Of a stretch of DNA of 64,000 nucleotides, positions 1 through 12,200 are shown in pieces. The stretch comes from Pristionchus mayeri. Taxonomy: Eukaryota > Nematoda > Chromadorea > Rhabditida > Neodiplogasteridae. Each line of letters opens with the position of its first letter. Position 1 is the stretch's first letter. Where the stretch lies: the NCBI GenBank assembly GCA_036245805.1, contig BTRK01000006.1, positions 56,475,257 to 56,539,256 of the forward strand, given 5' to 3'. A program made the translations under genes and the position numbers. Below the pieces are notes generated by a model, which worked only from the letters and a program-made list of their open reading frames with translations, was not told where the DNA came from and did no database searches.

Positions 1-161
1 AGGATCAGCCTTCTATCTAACTGGTCGAATGTTCTTGACTATGCGAGAAGTGATCGACGAATTTTGAACTGGACGCATGACCATTTTACAAAAACTGTGT
101 ATGGCAATGCTCCCAGAAAACTATGGTATAATGAAAATACCTTGTTTTAACAAATTTTCAT
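1..161. repeat. Family A monomer with 8-bp deletion
   Basis: This unit is 161 bp. At 50-57 it reads GTGATCGA where the consensus has GTGATTGGGTGATCGA. The missing 8 bases are one copy of the direct repeat GTGAT plus the TGG between copies, the expected product of replication slippage. The same deletion occurs once more near 4,266. Confidence 0.9.
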
Positions 162-330
162 AGGATCAGCCTTCTATCTAACTGGTCGAATGTTCTTGAC
201 TATGCGAGAAGTGATTGGGTGATCGACGAATTTTGAACTGGACACATGACCATTTTACAAAAACTGTGTATGGCAATGCTCCCAGAAAACTATGGTATAA
301 TGAAAATACCTTGTTTTAACAAATTTTCAT
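162..330. repeat. Representative family A monomer
   Basis: A full 169-bp unit, from AGGATCAGCC to the end of AAATTTTCAT. Unit positions, with AGGATC at 1: short direct repeat GTGAT at 50-54 and 58-62; A/T runs near 68-73, 91-95, 98-102, 142-145, 153-156 and 160-166; two abutting dyads at 133-149 and 150-161. It holds GATC at two places (unit positions 3-6 and about 60-63), so it would be cut twice per period by enzymes recognising GATC. Some subtypes carry GTCGAC instead of the second GATC. No box resembling the CENP-B recognition sequence is visible. Confidence 0.9.
294..322. other. Paired inverted repeats in family A monomer
   Basis: Two perfect dyads lie back to back in the representative unit. 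The first is GGTAT, 7 bases, ATACC (294-310). The second is TTGTT, TT, AACAA (311-322). The same pair recurs once per unit through the array. In the variant where the loop AATGAAA becomes ACTCAAA the arms are untouched, but other variants break an arm (AGTAT, ACACC, ATGCC, AATAAA). A protein-binding or cruciform role is therefore possible but not supported by strict conservation. Confidence 0.6.
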
Positions 331-451
331 AGGATCAGCCTTCTATCTAACTGGTCGAATGTTCTTGACTATGCGAGAAGTGATTGGGTGATCGACGAAT
401 TTTGAACTGGACGCATGACCATTTTACAAAAACTGTGTATGGCAATGCTCC

Positions 452-668
452 CAGACAACTATGGTATACTCAAAATACCTTGTTTTAACAAATTTTCATA
501 GGATCAGCCTTCTATCTAACTGGTCGAATGTTCTTGACTATGCGAGAAGTGATTGGGTGATCGACGAATTTTGAACAGGACGCATGACCATTTTACAAAA
601 CTGTGTATGGCAATGCTCCCAGAAAACTATGGTATAATAAAAATACCTTGTTTTAACAAATTTTCATA
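452..668. repeat. Linked variant pair X1-X2 (first occurrence)
   Basis: X1 is a unit with AGACAACTATGGTATACTC (from 453). It is followed one unit later by X2, with GAACAGG in place of GAACTGG and a 1-bp loss in the A-run (ACAAAACTG). The two variants almost always travel together. X1 recurs at 5,852, 7,204, 12,949, 13,624, 15,144, 15,650, 16,325 and 17,337 and many times up to about 34 kb. It is a useful marker of how blocks were copied within the array. Confidence 0.85.
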
Positions 669-1340
669 GGATCAGCCTTCTATCTAACTGGTCGAATGTT
701 CTTGACTATGCGAGAAATGATTGGGTGATCGACGAATTTTGAACTGGACACATGACCATTTTACAAAAACTGTGTATGGCAATGCTCCCAGAAAACTACG
801 GTATAATAAAAATACCTTGTTTTAACAAATTTTCATAGGATCAGCCTTCTATCTAACTGGTCGAATGTTCTTGACTATGCGATAAGTGATTGGGTGATCG
901 ACGAATTTTGAACTGGACGCATGACCATTTTACAAAAACTGTGTATGGCAATGCTCCCAGAAAACTATGGTATAATGAAAATACCTTGTTTTAACAAATT
1001 TTCATAGGATCAGCCTTCTATCTAACTGGTCGAATGTTCTTGACTATGCGAGAAGTGATTGGGTGATCGACGAATTTTGAACTGGACACATGACCATTTT
1101 ACAAAAAGTGTGTATGGCAATGCTCCCAGAAAACTATGGTATAATGAAAATACCTTGTTTTGACAAATTTTCATAGGATCAGCCTTCTACCTAGCTGGTC
1201 GAATGTTCTTGACTATGCGAGAAGTGATTGGGTGATCGACGAATTTTGAACTGGACGCATGACCATTTTACAAAAACTGTGTATGGCAATGCTCCCAGAA
1301 AACTATGGTATAATGAAAATACCTTGTTTTAACAAATTTT

Positions 1341-2352
1341 CATGGGATCAGCCTTCTATCTAACTGGTCGAATGTTCTTGACTATGCGAGAAGTGATTGG
1401 GTGGTCGACGAATTTTGAACTGGACGCATGACCATTTTACAAAAACTGTGTATGGCAATGCTCCCAGAAAACTATGGTATAATGAAAATACCTTGTTTTA
1501 ACAAATTTTCATAGGATCAGCCTTCTATCTAACTGGTCGAATGTTCTTGACTATGCGAGAAGTGATTGGGTGATCGACGAATTTTGAACTGGACGCATGA
1601 CCATTTTGCAAAAACTGTGTATGGCAATGCTCCCAGAAAACTATGGTATAATGAAAATACCTTTTTTCACAAATTTTCATAGGATCAGCCTTCTATCTAA
1701 CTGGTCGAATGTTCTTGACTATGCGAGAAGTGATTGGGTGATCGACGAATTTTGAACTGGACGCATGACCATTTTACAAAAACTGTGTATGGCAATGCTC
1801 CCAGAAAACTATGGTATAATGAAAATACCTTGTTTTAACAAATTTTCATGGGATCAGCCTTCTATCTAACTGGTCGAATGTTCTTGACTATGCGAGAAGT
1901 GATTGGGTGGTCGACGAATTTTGAACTGGACGCATGACCATTTTACAAAAACTGTGTATGGCAATGCTCCCAGAAAACTATGGTATAATGAAAATACCTT
2001 GTTTTAACAAATTTTCATAGGATCAGCCTTCTATCTAACTGGTCGAATGTTCTTGACTATGCGAGAAGTGATTGGGTGATCGACGAATTTTGAACTGGAC
2101 GCATGACCATTTTGCAAAAACTGTGTATGGCAATGCTCCCAGAAAACTATGGTATAATGAAAATACCTTTTTTCACAAATTTTCATAGGATCAGCCTTCT
2201 ATCTAACTGGTCGAATGTTCTTGACTATGCGAGAAGTGATTGGGTGATCGACGAATTTTGAACTGGACACATGACCATTTTACAAAAACTGTGTATGGCA
2301 ATGCTCCCAGAAAACTATGGTATAATGAAAATACCTTGTTTTAACAAATTTT
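1341..2352. repeat. Family A trimeric HOR, 506 bp
   Basis: Two consecutive 506-bp units (1,341-1,846 and 1,847-2,352), each three monomers. Markers recur at exactly 506 bp: CATGGG at 1,341, 1,847 and 2,353; the ATTTTGCAAAA variant; and the shortened CCTTTTTTCACAAA that makes the unit one base short of 3 x 169. The two copies differ by eye only at GACGCATG versus GACACATG in the third monomer. A third copy starts at 2,353 and soon diverges (TGTAAAGGC). Confidence 0.85.
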
Positions 2353-4215
2353 CATGGGATCAGCCTTCTATCTAACTGGTCGAATGTTCTTGACTATGCG
2401 AGAAGTGATTGGGTGGTCGACGAATTTTGAACTGGACGCATGACCATTTTACAAAAACTGTGTAAAGGCAATGCTCCCAGAAAACTATGGTATAATGAAA
2501 ATACCTTGTTTTAACAAATTTTCATAGGATCAGCCTTCTATCTAACTGGTCGAATGTTCTTGACTATGCGAGAAGTGATTGGGTGATCGACGAATTTTGA
2601 ACTGGACACATGACCATTTTACAAAAACTGTGTATGGCAATGCTCCCAGAAAACTATAGTATAATGAAAATACCTTGTTTTAACAAATTTTCATGGGATC
2701 AGCCTTCTATCTAACTGGTCGAATGTTCTTGACTATGCGAGAAGTGATTGGGTGGTCGACGAATTTTGAACTGGACGCATGACCATTTTACAAAAACTGT
2801 GTATGGCAATGCTCCCAGAAAACTATGGTATAATGAAAATACCTTGTTTTAACAAATTTTCATAGGATCAGCCTTCTATCTAGCTGGTCGAATGTTCTTG
2901 ACTATGCGAGAAGTGATTGGGTGATCGACGAATTTTGAACTGGACACATGACCATTTTACAAAAACTGTGTATGGCAATGCTCCCAGAAAACTATGGTAT
3001 AATGAAAATACCTTGTTTTAACAAATTTTCATAGGATCAGCCTTCTATCTAACTGGTCGAATGTTCTTGACTATGCGAGAAGTGATTGGGTGATCGACGA
3101 ATTTTGAACTGGACGCATGACCATTTTACAAAAACTGTGTATGGCAATGCTCCCAGAAAACTATGGTATAATGAAAATACCTTGTTTTAACAATTTTTCA
3201 TAGGATCAGCCTTCTATCTAACTGGTCGAATGTTCTTGACTATGCGAGAAGTGATTGGGTGATCGACGAATTTTGAACTGGACGCATGACCATTTTACAA
3301 AAACTGTGTATGGCAATGCTCCCAGAAAACTATAGTATAATGAAAATACCTTGTTATAACAAATTTTCATGGGATCAGCCTTCTATCTAACTGGTCGAAT
3401 GTTCTTGACTATGCGAGAAGTGATTGGGTGGTCGACGAATTTTGAACTGGACGCATGACCATTTTACAAAAACTGTGTATGGCAATGCTCCCAGAAAACT
3501 ATGGTATAATGAAAATACCTTGTTTTAACAAATTTTCATAGGATCAGCCTTCTATCTAACTGGTCGAATGTTCTTGACTATGCGAGAAGTGATTGGGTGA
3601 TCGACGAATTTTGAACTGGACGCATGACCATTTTACAAAAACTGTGTATGGCAATGCTCCCAGAAAACTATGGTATAATGAAAACACCTTGTTTTAACAA
3701 ATTTTCATAGGATCAGCCTTCTATCTAACTGGTCGAATGTTCTTGACTATGCGAGAAGTGATTGGGTGATCGACGAATTTTGAACTGGACACATGACCAT
3801 TTTACAAAAACTGTGTATGGCAATGCTCCCAGAAAACTATGGTATAATGAAAATACCTTGTTTTAACAATTTTTCATAGGATCAGCCTTCTATCTAACTG
3901 GTCGAATGTTCTTGACTATGCGAGAAGTGATTGGGTGATCGACGAATTTTGAACTGGACGCATGACCATTTTACAAAAACTGTGTATGGCAATGCTCCCA
4001 GAAAACTATGGTATAATGAAAATACCTTGTTTTAACAAATTTTCATAGGATCAGCCTTCTATCTAACTGGTCGAATGTTCTTGACTATGCGAGAAGTGAT
4101 TGGGTGATCGACGAATTTTGAACTGGACACATGACCATTTTACAAAAACTGTGTATGGCAATGCTCCCAGAAAACTATGGTATACTCAAAATACCATGTT
4201 TTAACAAATTTTCAT

Positions 4216-4376
4216 AGGATTAGCCTTCTATCTAACTGGTCGAATGTTCTTGACTATGCGAGAAGTGATCGACGAATTTTGAACTGGACGCATGACCATT
4301 TTACAAAAACTGTGTATGGCAATGCTCCCAGAAAACTATGGTATAATGAAAATACCTTGTTTTAACAAATTTTCAT
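4216..4376. repeat. Second 8-bp-deletion monomer of family A
   Basis: The unit starting at the GGATTAGCC variant near 4,216 reads AGAAGTGATCGACG at 4,261-4,274, lacking the same 8 bases as the first unit of the window. The unit just before it is a hybrid: it has the common CAGAAAAC but then the rarer GGTATACTCAAAATACC (about 4,180-4,196). The deletion opens a chance 62-codon frame at 4,177-4,365, which I do not regard as a gene. Confidence 0.85.
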
Positions 4377-5730
4377 AGGATCAGCCTTCTATCTAACTGG
4401 TCGAATGTTCTTGACTATGCGAGAAGTGATTGGGTGATCGACGAATTTTGAACTGGACACATGACCATTTTTCAAAAACTGTGTATGGCAATGCTCCCAG
4501 AAAACTATGGTATAATGAAAATACCTTGTTTTAACAATTTTTCATAGGATCAGCCTTCTATCTAACTGGTCGAATGTTCTTGACTATGCGAGAAGTGATT
4601 GGGTGATCGACGAATTTTGAACTGGACGCATGACCATTTTACAAAAACTGTGTATGGCAATGCTCCCAGAAAACTATAGTATAATGAAAATACCTTGTTT
4701 TAACAAATTTTCATGGGATCAGCCTTCTATCTAACTGGTCGAATGTTCTTGACTATGCGAGAAGTGATTGGGTGGTCGGCGAATTTTGAACTGGACGCAT
4801 GACCATTTTACAAAAACTGTGTATGGCAATGCTCCCAGAAAACTATGGTATAATGAAAATACCTTGTTTTAACAAATTTTCATAGGATCAGCCTTCTATC
4901 TAACTGGTCGAATGTTCTTGACTATGCGAGAAATGATTGGGTGATCGACGAATTTTGAACTGGACGCATGACCATTTTACAAAAACTGTGTATGGCAATG
5001 CTCCCTGAAAACTATGGTATAATGAAAATACCTTGTTTTAACAAATTTTCATGGGATCAGCCTTCTATCTAACTGGTCGAATGTTCTTGACTATGCGAGA
5101 AGTGATTGGGTGGTCGACGAATTTTGAACTGGACGCATGACCATTTTACAAAAACTGTGTAAAGGCAATGCTCCCAGAAAACTATGGTATAATGAAAATA
5201 CCTTGTTTTAACAAATTTTCATAGGATCAGCCTTCTATCTAACTGGTCGAATGTTCTTGACTATGCGAGAAGTGATTGGGTGATCGACGAATTTTGAACT
5301 GGACACATGACCATTTTACAAAAACTGTGTATGGCAATGCTCCCAGAAAACTATGGTATAATGAAAATACCTTGTTTTAACAAATTTTCATAGGATCAGC
5401 CTTCTATCTAACTGGTCGAATGTTCTTGACTATGCGAGAAGTGATTAGGTGATCGACGAATTTTGAACTGGACGCATGACCATTTTACAAAAACTGTGTA
5501 TGGCAATGCTCCCAGAAAACTATGGTATAATGAAAATACCTTGTTTTAACAAATTTTCATAGGATCAGCCTTCTATCTAACTGGTCGAATGTTCTTGACT
5601 ATGCGAGAAGTGATTGGGTGATCGACGAATTTTGAACTGGACGCATGACCATTTTACAAAAACTGTGTATGGCAATGCTCCCAGAAAACTATGGTATAAT
5701 GAAAATACCTTGTTTTAACAAATTTTCATG

Positions 5731-8225
5731 GGATCAGCCTTCTATCTAACTGGTCGAATGTTCTTGACTATGCGAGAAGTGATTGGGTGATCGACGAATT
5801 TTGAACTGGACGCATGACCATTTTACAAAAACTGTGTATGGCAATGCTCCCAGACAACTATGGTATACTCAAAATACCTTGTTTTAATAAATTTTCATAG
5901 GATCAGCCTTCTATCTAACTGGTCGAATGTTCTTGACTATGCGAGAAGTGATTGGGTGATCGACGAATTTTGAACAGGACGCATGACCATTTTACAAAAC
6001 TGTGTATGGCAATGCTCCCAGAAAACTATGGTATAATGAAAATACCTTGTTTTAACAAATTTTCATAGGATCAGCCTTCTTTCTAACTGGTCGAATGTTC
6101 TTGACTATGCGAGAAGTGATTGGGTGGTCGACGAATTTTGAACTGGACGCATGACCATTTTACAAAAACTGTGTATGGCAATGCTCCCAGAAAACTATGG
6201 TATAATGAAAATACCTTGTTTTAACAAATTTTCATAGGATCAGCCTTCTATCTAACTGGTCGAATGTTCTTGACTATGCGAGAAGTGATTGGGTGGTCGA
6301 CGAATTTTGAACTGGACGCATGACCATTTTACAAAAACTGTGTATGGCAATGCTCCCAGAAAACTATGGTATAATGAAAATACCTTGTTTTAACAAATTT
6401 TCATAGGATCAGCCTTCTATCTAACTGGTCGAATGTTCTTGACTATGCGAGAAATGATTGGGTGATCGACGAATTTTGAACTGGACGCATGACCATTTTA
6501 CAAAAACTGTGTATGGCAATGCTCCCAGAAAACTATGGTATAATGAAAATACCTTGTTTTAACAAATTTTCATGGGATCAGCCTTCTATCTAACTGGTCG
6601 AATGTTCTTGACTATGCGAGAAGTGATTGGGTGGTCGACGAATTTTGAACTGGACGCATGACCATTTTACAAAAACTGTGTAAAGGCAATGCTCCCAGAA
6701 AACTATGGTATAATGAAAATACCTTGTTTTAACAAATTTTCATAGGATCAGCCTTCTATCTAACTGGTCGAATGTTCTTGACTATGCGAGAAGTGATTGG
6801 GTGATCGACGAATTTTGAACTGGACACATGACCATTTTACAAAAACTGTGTATGGCAATGCTCCCAGAAAACTATGGTATAATGAAAATACCTTGTTTTA
6901 ACAAATTTTCATAGGATCAGCCTTCTATCTAACTGGTCGAATGTTCTTGACTATGCGAGAAGTGATTGGGTGATCGACGAATTTTGAACTGGACGCATGA
7001 CCATTTTACAAAAACTGTGTATGGCAATGCTCCCAGAAAACTATGGTATAATGAAAATACCTTGTTTTAACAAATTTTCATAGGATCAGCCTTCTATCTA
7101 ACTGGTCGAATGTTCTTGACTATGCGAGAAGTGATTGGGTGATCGACGAATTTTGAACTGGACGCATGACCATTTTACAAAAACTGTGTATGGCAATGCT
7201 CCCAGACAACTATGGTATACTCAAAATACCTTGTTTTAATAAATTTTCATAGGATCAGCCTTCTATCTAACTGGTCGAATGTTCTTGACTATGCGAGAAG
7301 TGATTGGGTGATCGACGAATTTTGAACAGGACGCATGACCATTTTACAAAACTGTGTATGGCAATGCTCCCAGAAAACTATGGTATAATGAAAATACCTT
7401 GTTTTAACAAATTTTCATAGGATCAGCCTTCTTTCTAACTGGTCGAATGTTCTTGACTATGCGAGAAGTGATTGGGTGGTCGACGAATTTTGAACTGGAC
7501 GCATGACCATTTTACAAAAACTGTGTATGGCAATGCTCCCAGAAAACTATGGTATAATGAAAATACCTTGTTTTAACAAATTTTCATAGGATCAGCCTTC
7601 TATCTAACTGGTCGAATGTTCTTGACTATGCGAGAAGTGATTGGGTGGTCGACGAATTTTGAACTGGACGCATGACCATTTTACAAAAACTGTGTATGGC
7701 AATGCTCCCAGAAAACTATGGTATAATGAAAATACCTTGTTTTAACAAATTTTCATAGGATCAGCCTTCTATCTAACTGGTCGAATGTTCTTGACTATGC
7801 GAGAAATGATTGGGTGATCGACGAATTTTGAACTGGACGCATGACCATTTTACAAAAACTGTGTATGGCAATGCTCCCAGAAAACTATGGTATAATGAAA
7901 ATACCTTGTTTTAACAAATTTTCATGGGATCAGCCTTCTATCTAACTGGTCGAATGTTCTTGACTATGCGAGAAGTGATTGGGTGGTCGACGAATTTTGA
8001 ACTGGACGCATGACCATTTTACAAAAACTGTGTAAAGGCAATGCTCCCAGAAAACTATGGTATAATGAAAATACCTTGTTTTAACAAATTTTCATAGGAT
8101 CAGCCTTCTATCTAACTGGTCGAATGTTCTTGACTATGCGAGAAGTGATTGGGTGATCGACGAATTTTGAACTGGACACATGACCATTTTACAAAAACTG
8201 TGTATGGCAATGCTCCCAGAAAACT
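5731..8225. repeat. Family A octameric HOR, 1,352 bp
   Basis: Markers are displaced by 1,352 bp, which is 8 x 169: AGACAACTATGG at 5,852 and 7,204, and the 1-bp insertion TGTAAAGGCAATG at 6,681 and 8,033. The 1-bp loss in X2 and the 1-bp gain in TAAAGG cancel. The match appears to run from about 5,731 to 7,082 and again from 7,083 until CTATAGT near 8,225. An earlier TAAAGG at 5,160 lies 1,521 bp (9 monomers) upstream, so an older 9-mer spacing preceded the 8-mer. Confidence 0.85.
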
Positions 8226-9249
8226 ATAGTATAATGAAAATACCTTGTTTTAACAAATTTTCATGGGATCAGCCTTCTATCTAACTGGTCGAATGTTCTT
8301 GACTATGCGAGAAGTGATTGGGTGGTCGACGAATTTTGAACTGGACGCATGACCATTTTACAAAAACTGTGTATGGCAATGCTCCCAGAAAACTATGGTA
8401 TAATGAAAATACCTTGTTTTAACAAATTTTCATAGGATCAGCCTTCTATCTAACTGGTCGAATGTTCTTGACTATGCGAGAAGTGATTGGGTGGTCGACG
8501 AATTTTGAACTGGACGCATGACCATTTTACAAAAACTGTGCATGGCAATGCTCCCAGAAAACTATGGTATAATGAAAATACCTTGTTTTAACAAATTTTC
8601 ATAGGATCAGCCTTCTATCTAACTGGTCGAATGTTCTTGACTATGCGAGAAATGATTGGGTGATCGACGAATTTTGAACTGGACGCATGACCATTTTACA
8701 AAAACTGTGTATGGCAATGCTCCCAGAAAACTATGGTATAATGAAAATACCTTGTTTTAACAAATTTTCATGGGATCAGCCTTCTATCTAACTGGTCGAA
8801 TGTTCTTGACTATGCGAGAAGTGATTGGGTGGTCGACGAATTTTGAACTGGACGCATGACCATTTTACAAAAACTGTGTATGGCAATGCTCCCAGAAAAC
8901 TATGGTATAATGAAAATACCTTGTTTTAACAAATTTTCATAGGATCAGCCTTCTATCTAACTGGTCGAATGTTCTTGACTATGCGAGAAGTGATTGGGTG
9001 ATCGACGAATTTTGAACTGGACACATGACCATTTTACAAAAACTGTGTATGGCAATGCTCCCAGAAAACTATGGTATAATGAAAATACCTTGTTTTAACA
9101 AATTTTCATAGGATCAGCCTTCTATCTAACTGGTCGAATGTTCTTGACTATGCGAGAAGTGATTGGGTGATCGACGAATTTTGAACTGGACGCATGACCA
9201 TTTTACAAAAACTGTGTATGGCAATGCTCCCAGAAAACTATGGTATAAT

Positions 9250-12200
9250 GAAAACACCTTGTTTTAACAAATTTTCATAGGATCAGCCTTCTATCTAACT
9301 GGTCGAATGTTCTTGACTATGCGAGAAGTGATTGGGTGATCGACGAATTTTGAACTGGACACATGACCATTTTACAAAAACTGTGTATGGCAATGCTCCC
9401 AGAAAACTATAGTATAATGAAAATACCTTGTTTTAACAAATTTTCATGGGATCAGCCTTCTATCTAACTGGTCGAATGTTCTTGACTATGCGAGAAGTGA
9501 TTGGGTGGTCGACGAATTTTGAACTGGACGCATGACCATTTTACAAAAACTGTGTATGGCAATGCTCCCAGAAAACTATGGTATAATGAAAATACCTTGT
9601 TTTAACAAATTTTCATAGGATCAGCCTTCTATCTAACTGGTCGAATGTTCTTGACTATGCGAGAAGTGATTGGGTGATCGACGAATTTTGAACTGGACAC
9701 ATGACCATTTTACAAAAACTGTGTATGGCAATGCTCCCAGAAAACTATAGTATAATGAAAATACCTTGTTTTAACAAATTTTCATGGGATCAGCCTTCTA
9801 TCTAACTGGTCGAATGTTCTTGACTATGCGAGAAGTGATTGGGTGGTCGACGAATTTTGAACTGGACGCATGACCATTTTACAAAAACTGTGTATGGCAA
9901 TGCTCCCAGAAAACTATGGTATAATGAAAATACCTTGTTTAACAAATTTTCATAGGATCAGCCTTCTATCTAACTGGTCGAATGTTCTTGACTATGCGAG
10001 AAGTGATTGGGTGATCGACGAATTTTGAACTGGACACATGACCATTTTACAAAAACTGTGTATGGCAATGCTCCCAGAAAACTATGGTATAATGAAAATA
10101 CCTTGTTTTAACAAATTTTCATAGGATCAGCCTTCTATCTAACTGGTCGAATGTTCTTGACTATGCGAGAAGTGATTGGGTGATCGACGAATTTTGAACT
10201 GGACGCATGACCATTTTACAAAAACTGTGTATGGCAATGCTCCCAGAAAACTATGGTATAATGAAAACACCTTGTTTTAACAAATTTTCATAGGATCAGC
10301 CTTCTATCTAACTGGTCGAATGTTCTTGACTATGCGAGAAGTGATTGGGTGATCGACGAATTTTGAACTGGACACATGACCATTTTACAAAAACTGTGTA
10401 TGGCAATGCTCCCAGAAAACTATGGTATAATGAAAATACCTTGTTTTAACAATTTTTCATAGGATCAGCCTTCTATCTAACTGGTCGAATGTTCTTGACT
10501 ATGCGAGAAGTGATTGGGTGATCGACGAATTTTGAACTGGACGCATGACCATTTTACAAAAACTGTGTATGGCAATGCTCCCAGAAAACTATAGTATAAT
10601 GAAAATACCTTGTTTTAACAAATTTTCATGGGATCAGCCTTCTATCTAACTGGTCGAATGTTCTTGACTATGCGAGAAGTGATTGGGTGGTCGACGAATT
10701 TTGAACTGGACGCATGACCATTTTACAAAAACTGTGTATGGCAATGCTCCCAGAAAACTATGGTATAATGAAAATACCTTGTTTTAACAAATTTTCATAG
10801 GATCAGCCTTCTATCTAACTGGTCGAATGTTCTTGACTATGCGAGAAATGATTGGGTAATCGACGAATTTTGAACTGGACGCATGACCATTTTACAAAAA
10901 CTGTGTATGGCAATGCTCCCAGAAAACTATGGTATAATGAAAATACCTTGTTTTAACAAATTTTCATGGGATCAGCCTTCTATCTAACTGGTCAAATGTT
11001 CTTGACTATGCGAGAAGTGATTGGGTGATCGACGAATTTTGAACTGGACACATGACCATTTTACAAAAACTGTGTATGGCAATGCTCCCAGAAAACTATA
11101 GTATAATGAAAATACCTTGTTTTAACAAATTTTCATGGGATCAGCCTTCTATCTAACTGGTCGAATGTTCTTGACTATGCGAGAAGTGATTGGGTGGTCG
11201 ACGAATTTTGAACTGGACGCATGACCATTTTACAAAAACTGTGTATGGCAATGCTCCCAGAAAACTATGGTATAATGAAAATACCTTGTTTTAACAAATT
11301 TTCATAGGATCAGCCTTCTATCTAACTGGTCGAATGTTCTTGACTATGCGAGAAGTGATTGGGTGATCGACGAATTTTGAACTGGACACATGACCATTTT
11401 ACAAAAACTGTGTATGGCAATGCTCCCAGAAAACTATAGTATAATGAAAATACCTTGTTTTAACAAATTTTCATGGGATCAGCCTTCTATCTAACTGGTC
11501 GAATGTTCTTGACTATGCGAGAAGTGATTGGGTGGTCGACGAATTTTGAACTGGACGCATGACCATTTTACAAAAACTGTGTATGGCAATGCTCCCAGAA
11601 AACTATGGTATAATGAAAATACCTTGTTTTAACAAATTTTCATAGGATCAGCCTTCTATCTAACTGGTCGAATGTTCTTGACTATGCGAGAAGTGATTGG
11701 GTGATCGACGAATTTTGAACTGGACACATGACCATTTTACAAAAACTGTGTATGGCAATGCTCCCAGAAAACTATAGTATAATGAAAATACCTTGTTTTA
11801 ACAAATTTTCATGGGATCAGCCTTCTATCTAACTGGTCGAATGTTCTTGACTATGCGAGAAGTGATTGGGTGGTCGACGAATTTTGAACTGGACGCATGA
11901 CCATTTTACAAAAACTGTGTATGGCAATGCTCCCAGAAAACTATGGTATAATGAAAATACCTTGTTTTAACAAATTTTCATAGGATCAGCCTTCTATCTA
12001 ACTGGTCGAATGTTCTTGACTATGCGAGAAGTGATTGGGTGATCGACGAATTTTGAACTGGACACATGACCATTTTACAAAAACTGTGTATGGCAATGCT
12101 CCCAGAAAACTATGGTATAATGAAAATACCTTGTTTTAACAAATTTTCATAGGATCAGCCTTCTATCTAACTGGTCGAATGTTCTTGACTATGCGAGAAG

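Noticed and set aside
162..330. Phased A-tracts giving intrinsic curvature in A units
   Set aside because: A/T runs centre near unit positions 70, 93, 100, 125, 143, 154 and 163; only some gaps are near a helical turn, so curvature cannot be claimed without a calculation.
4177..4365. 62-codon forward frame in array A
   Set aside because: Opened only by an 8-bp deletion in one monomer; related frames appear wherever another indel shifts frame (29,079 and 30,090). It follows the repeat, with no start context or codon signal.
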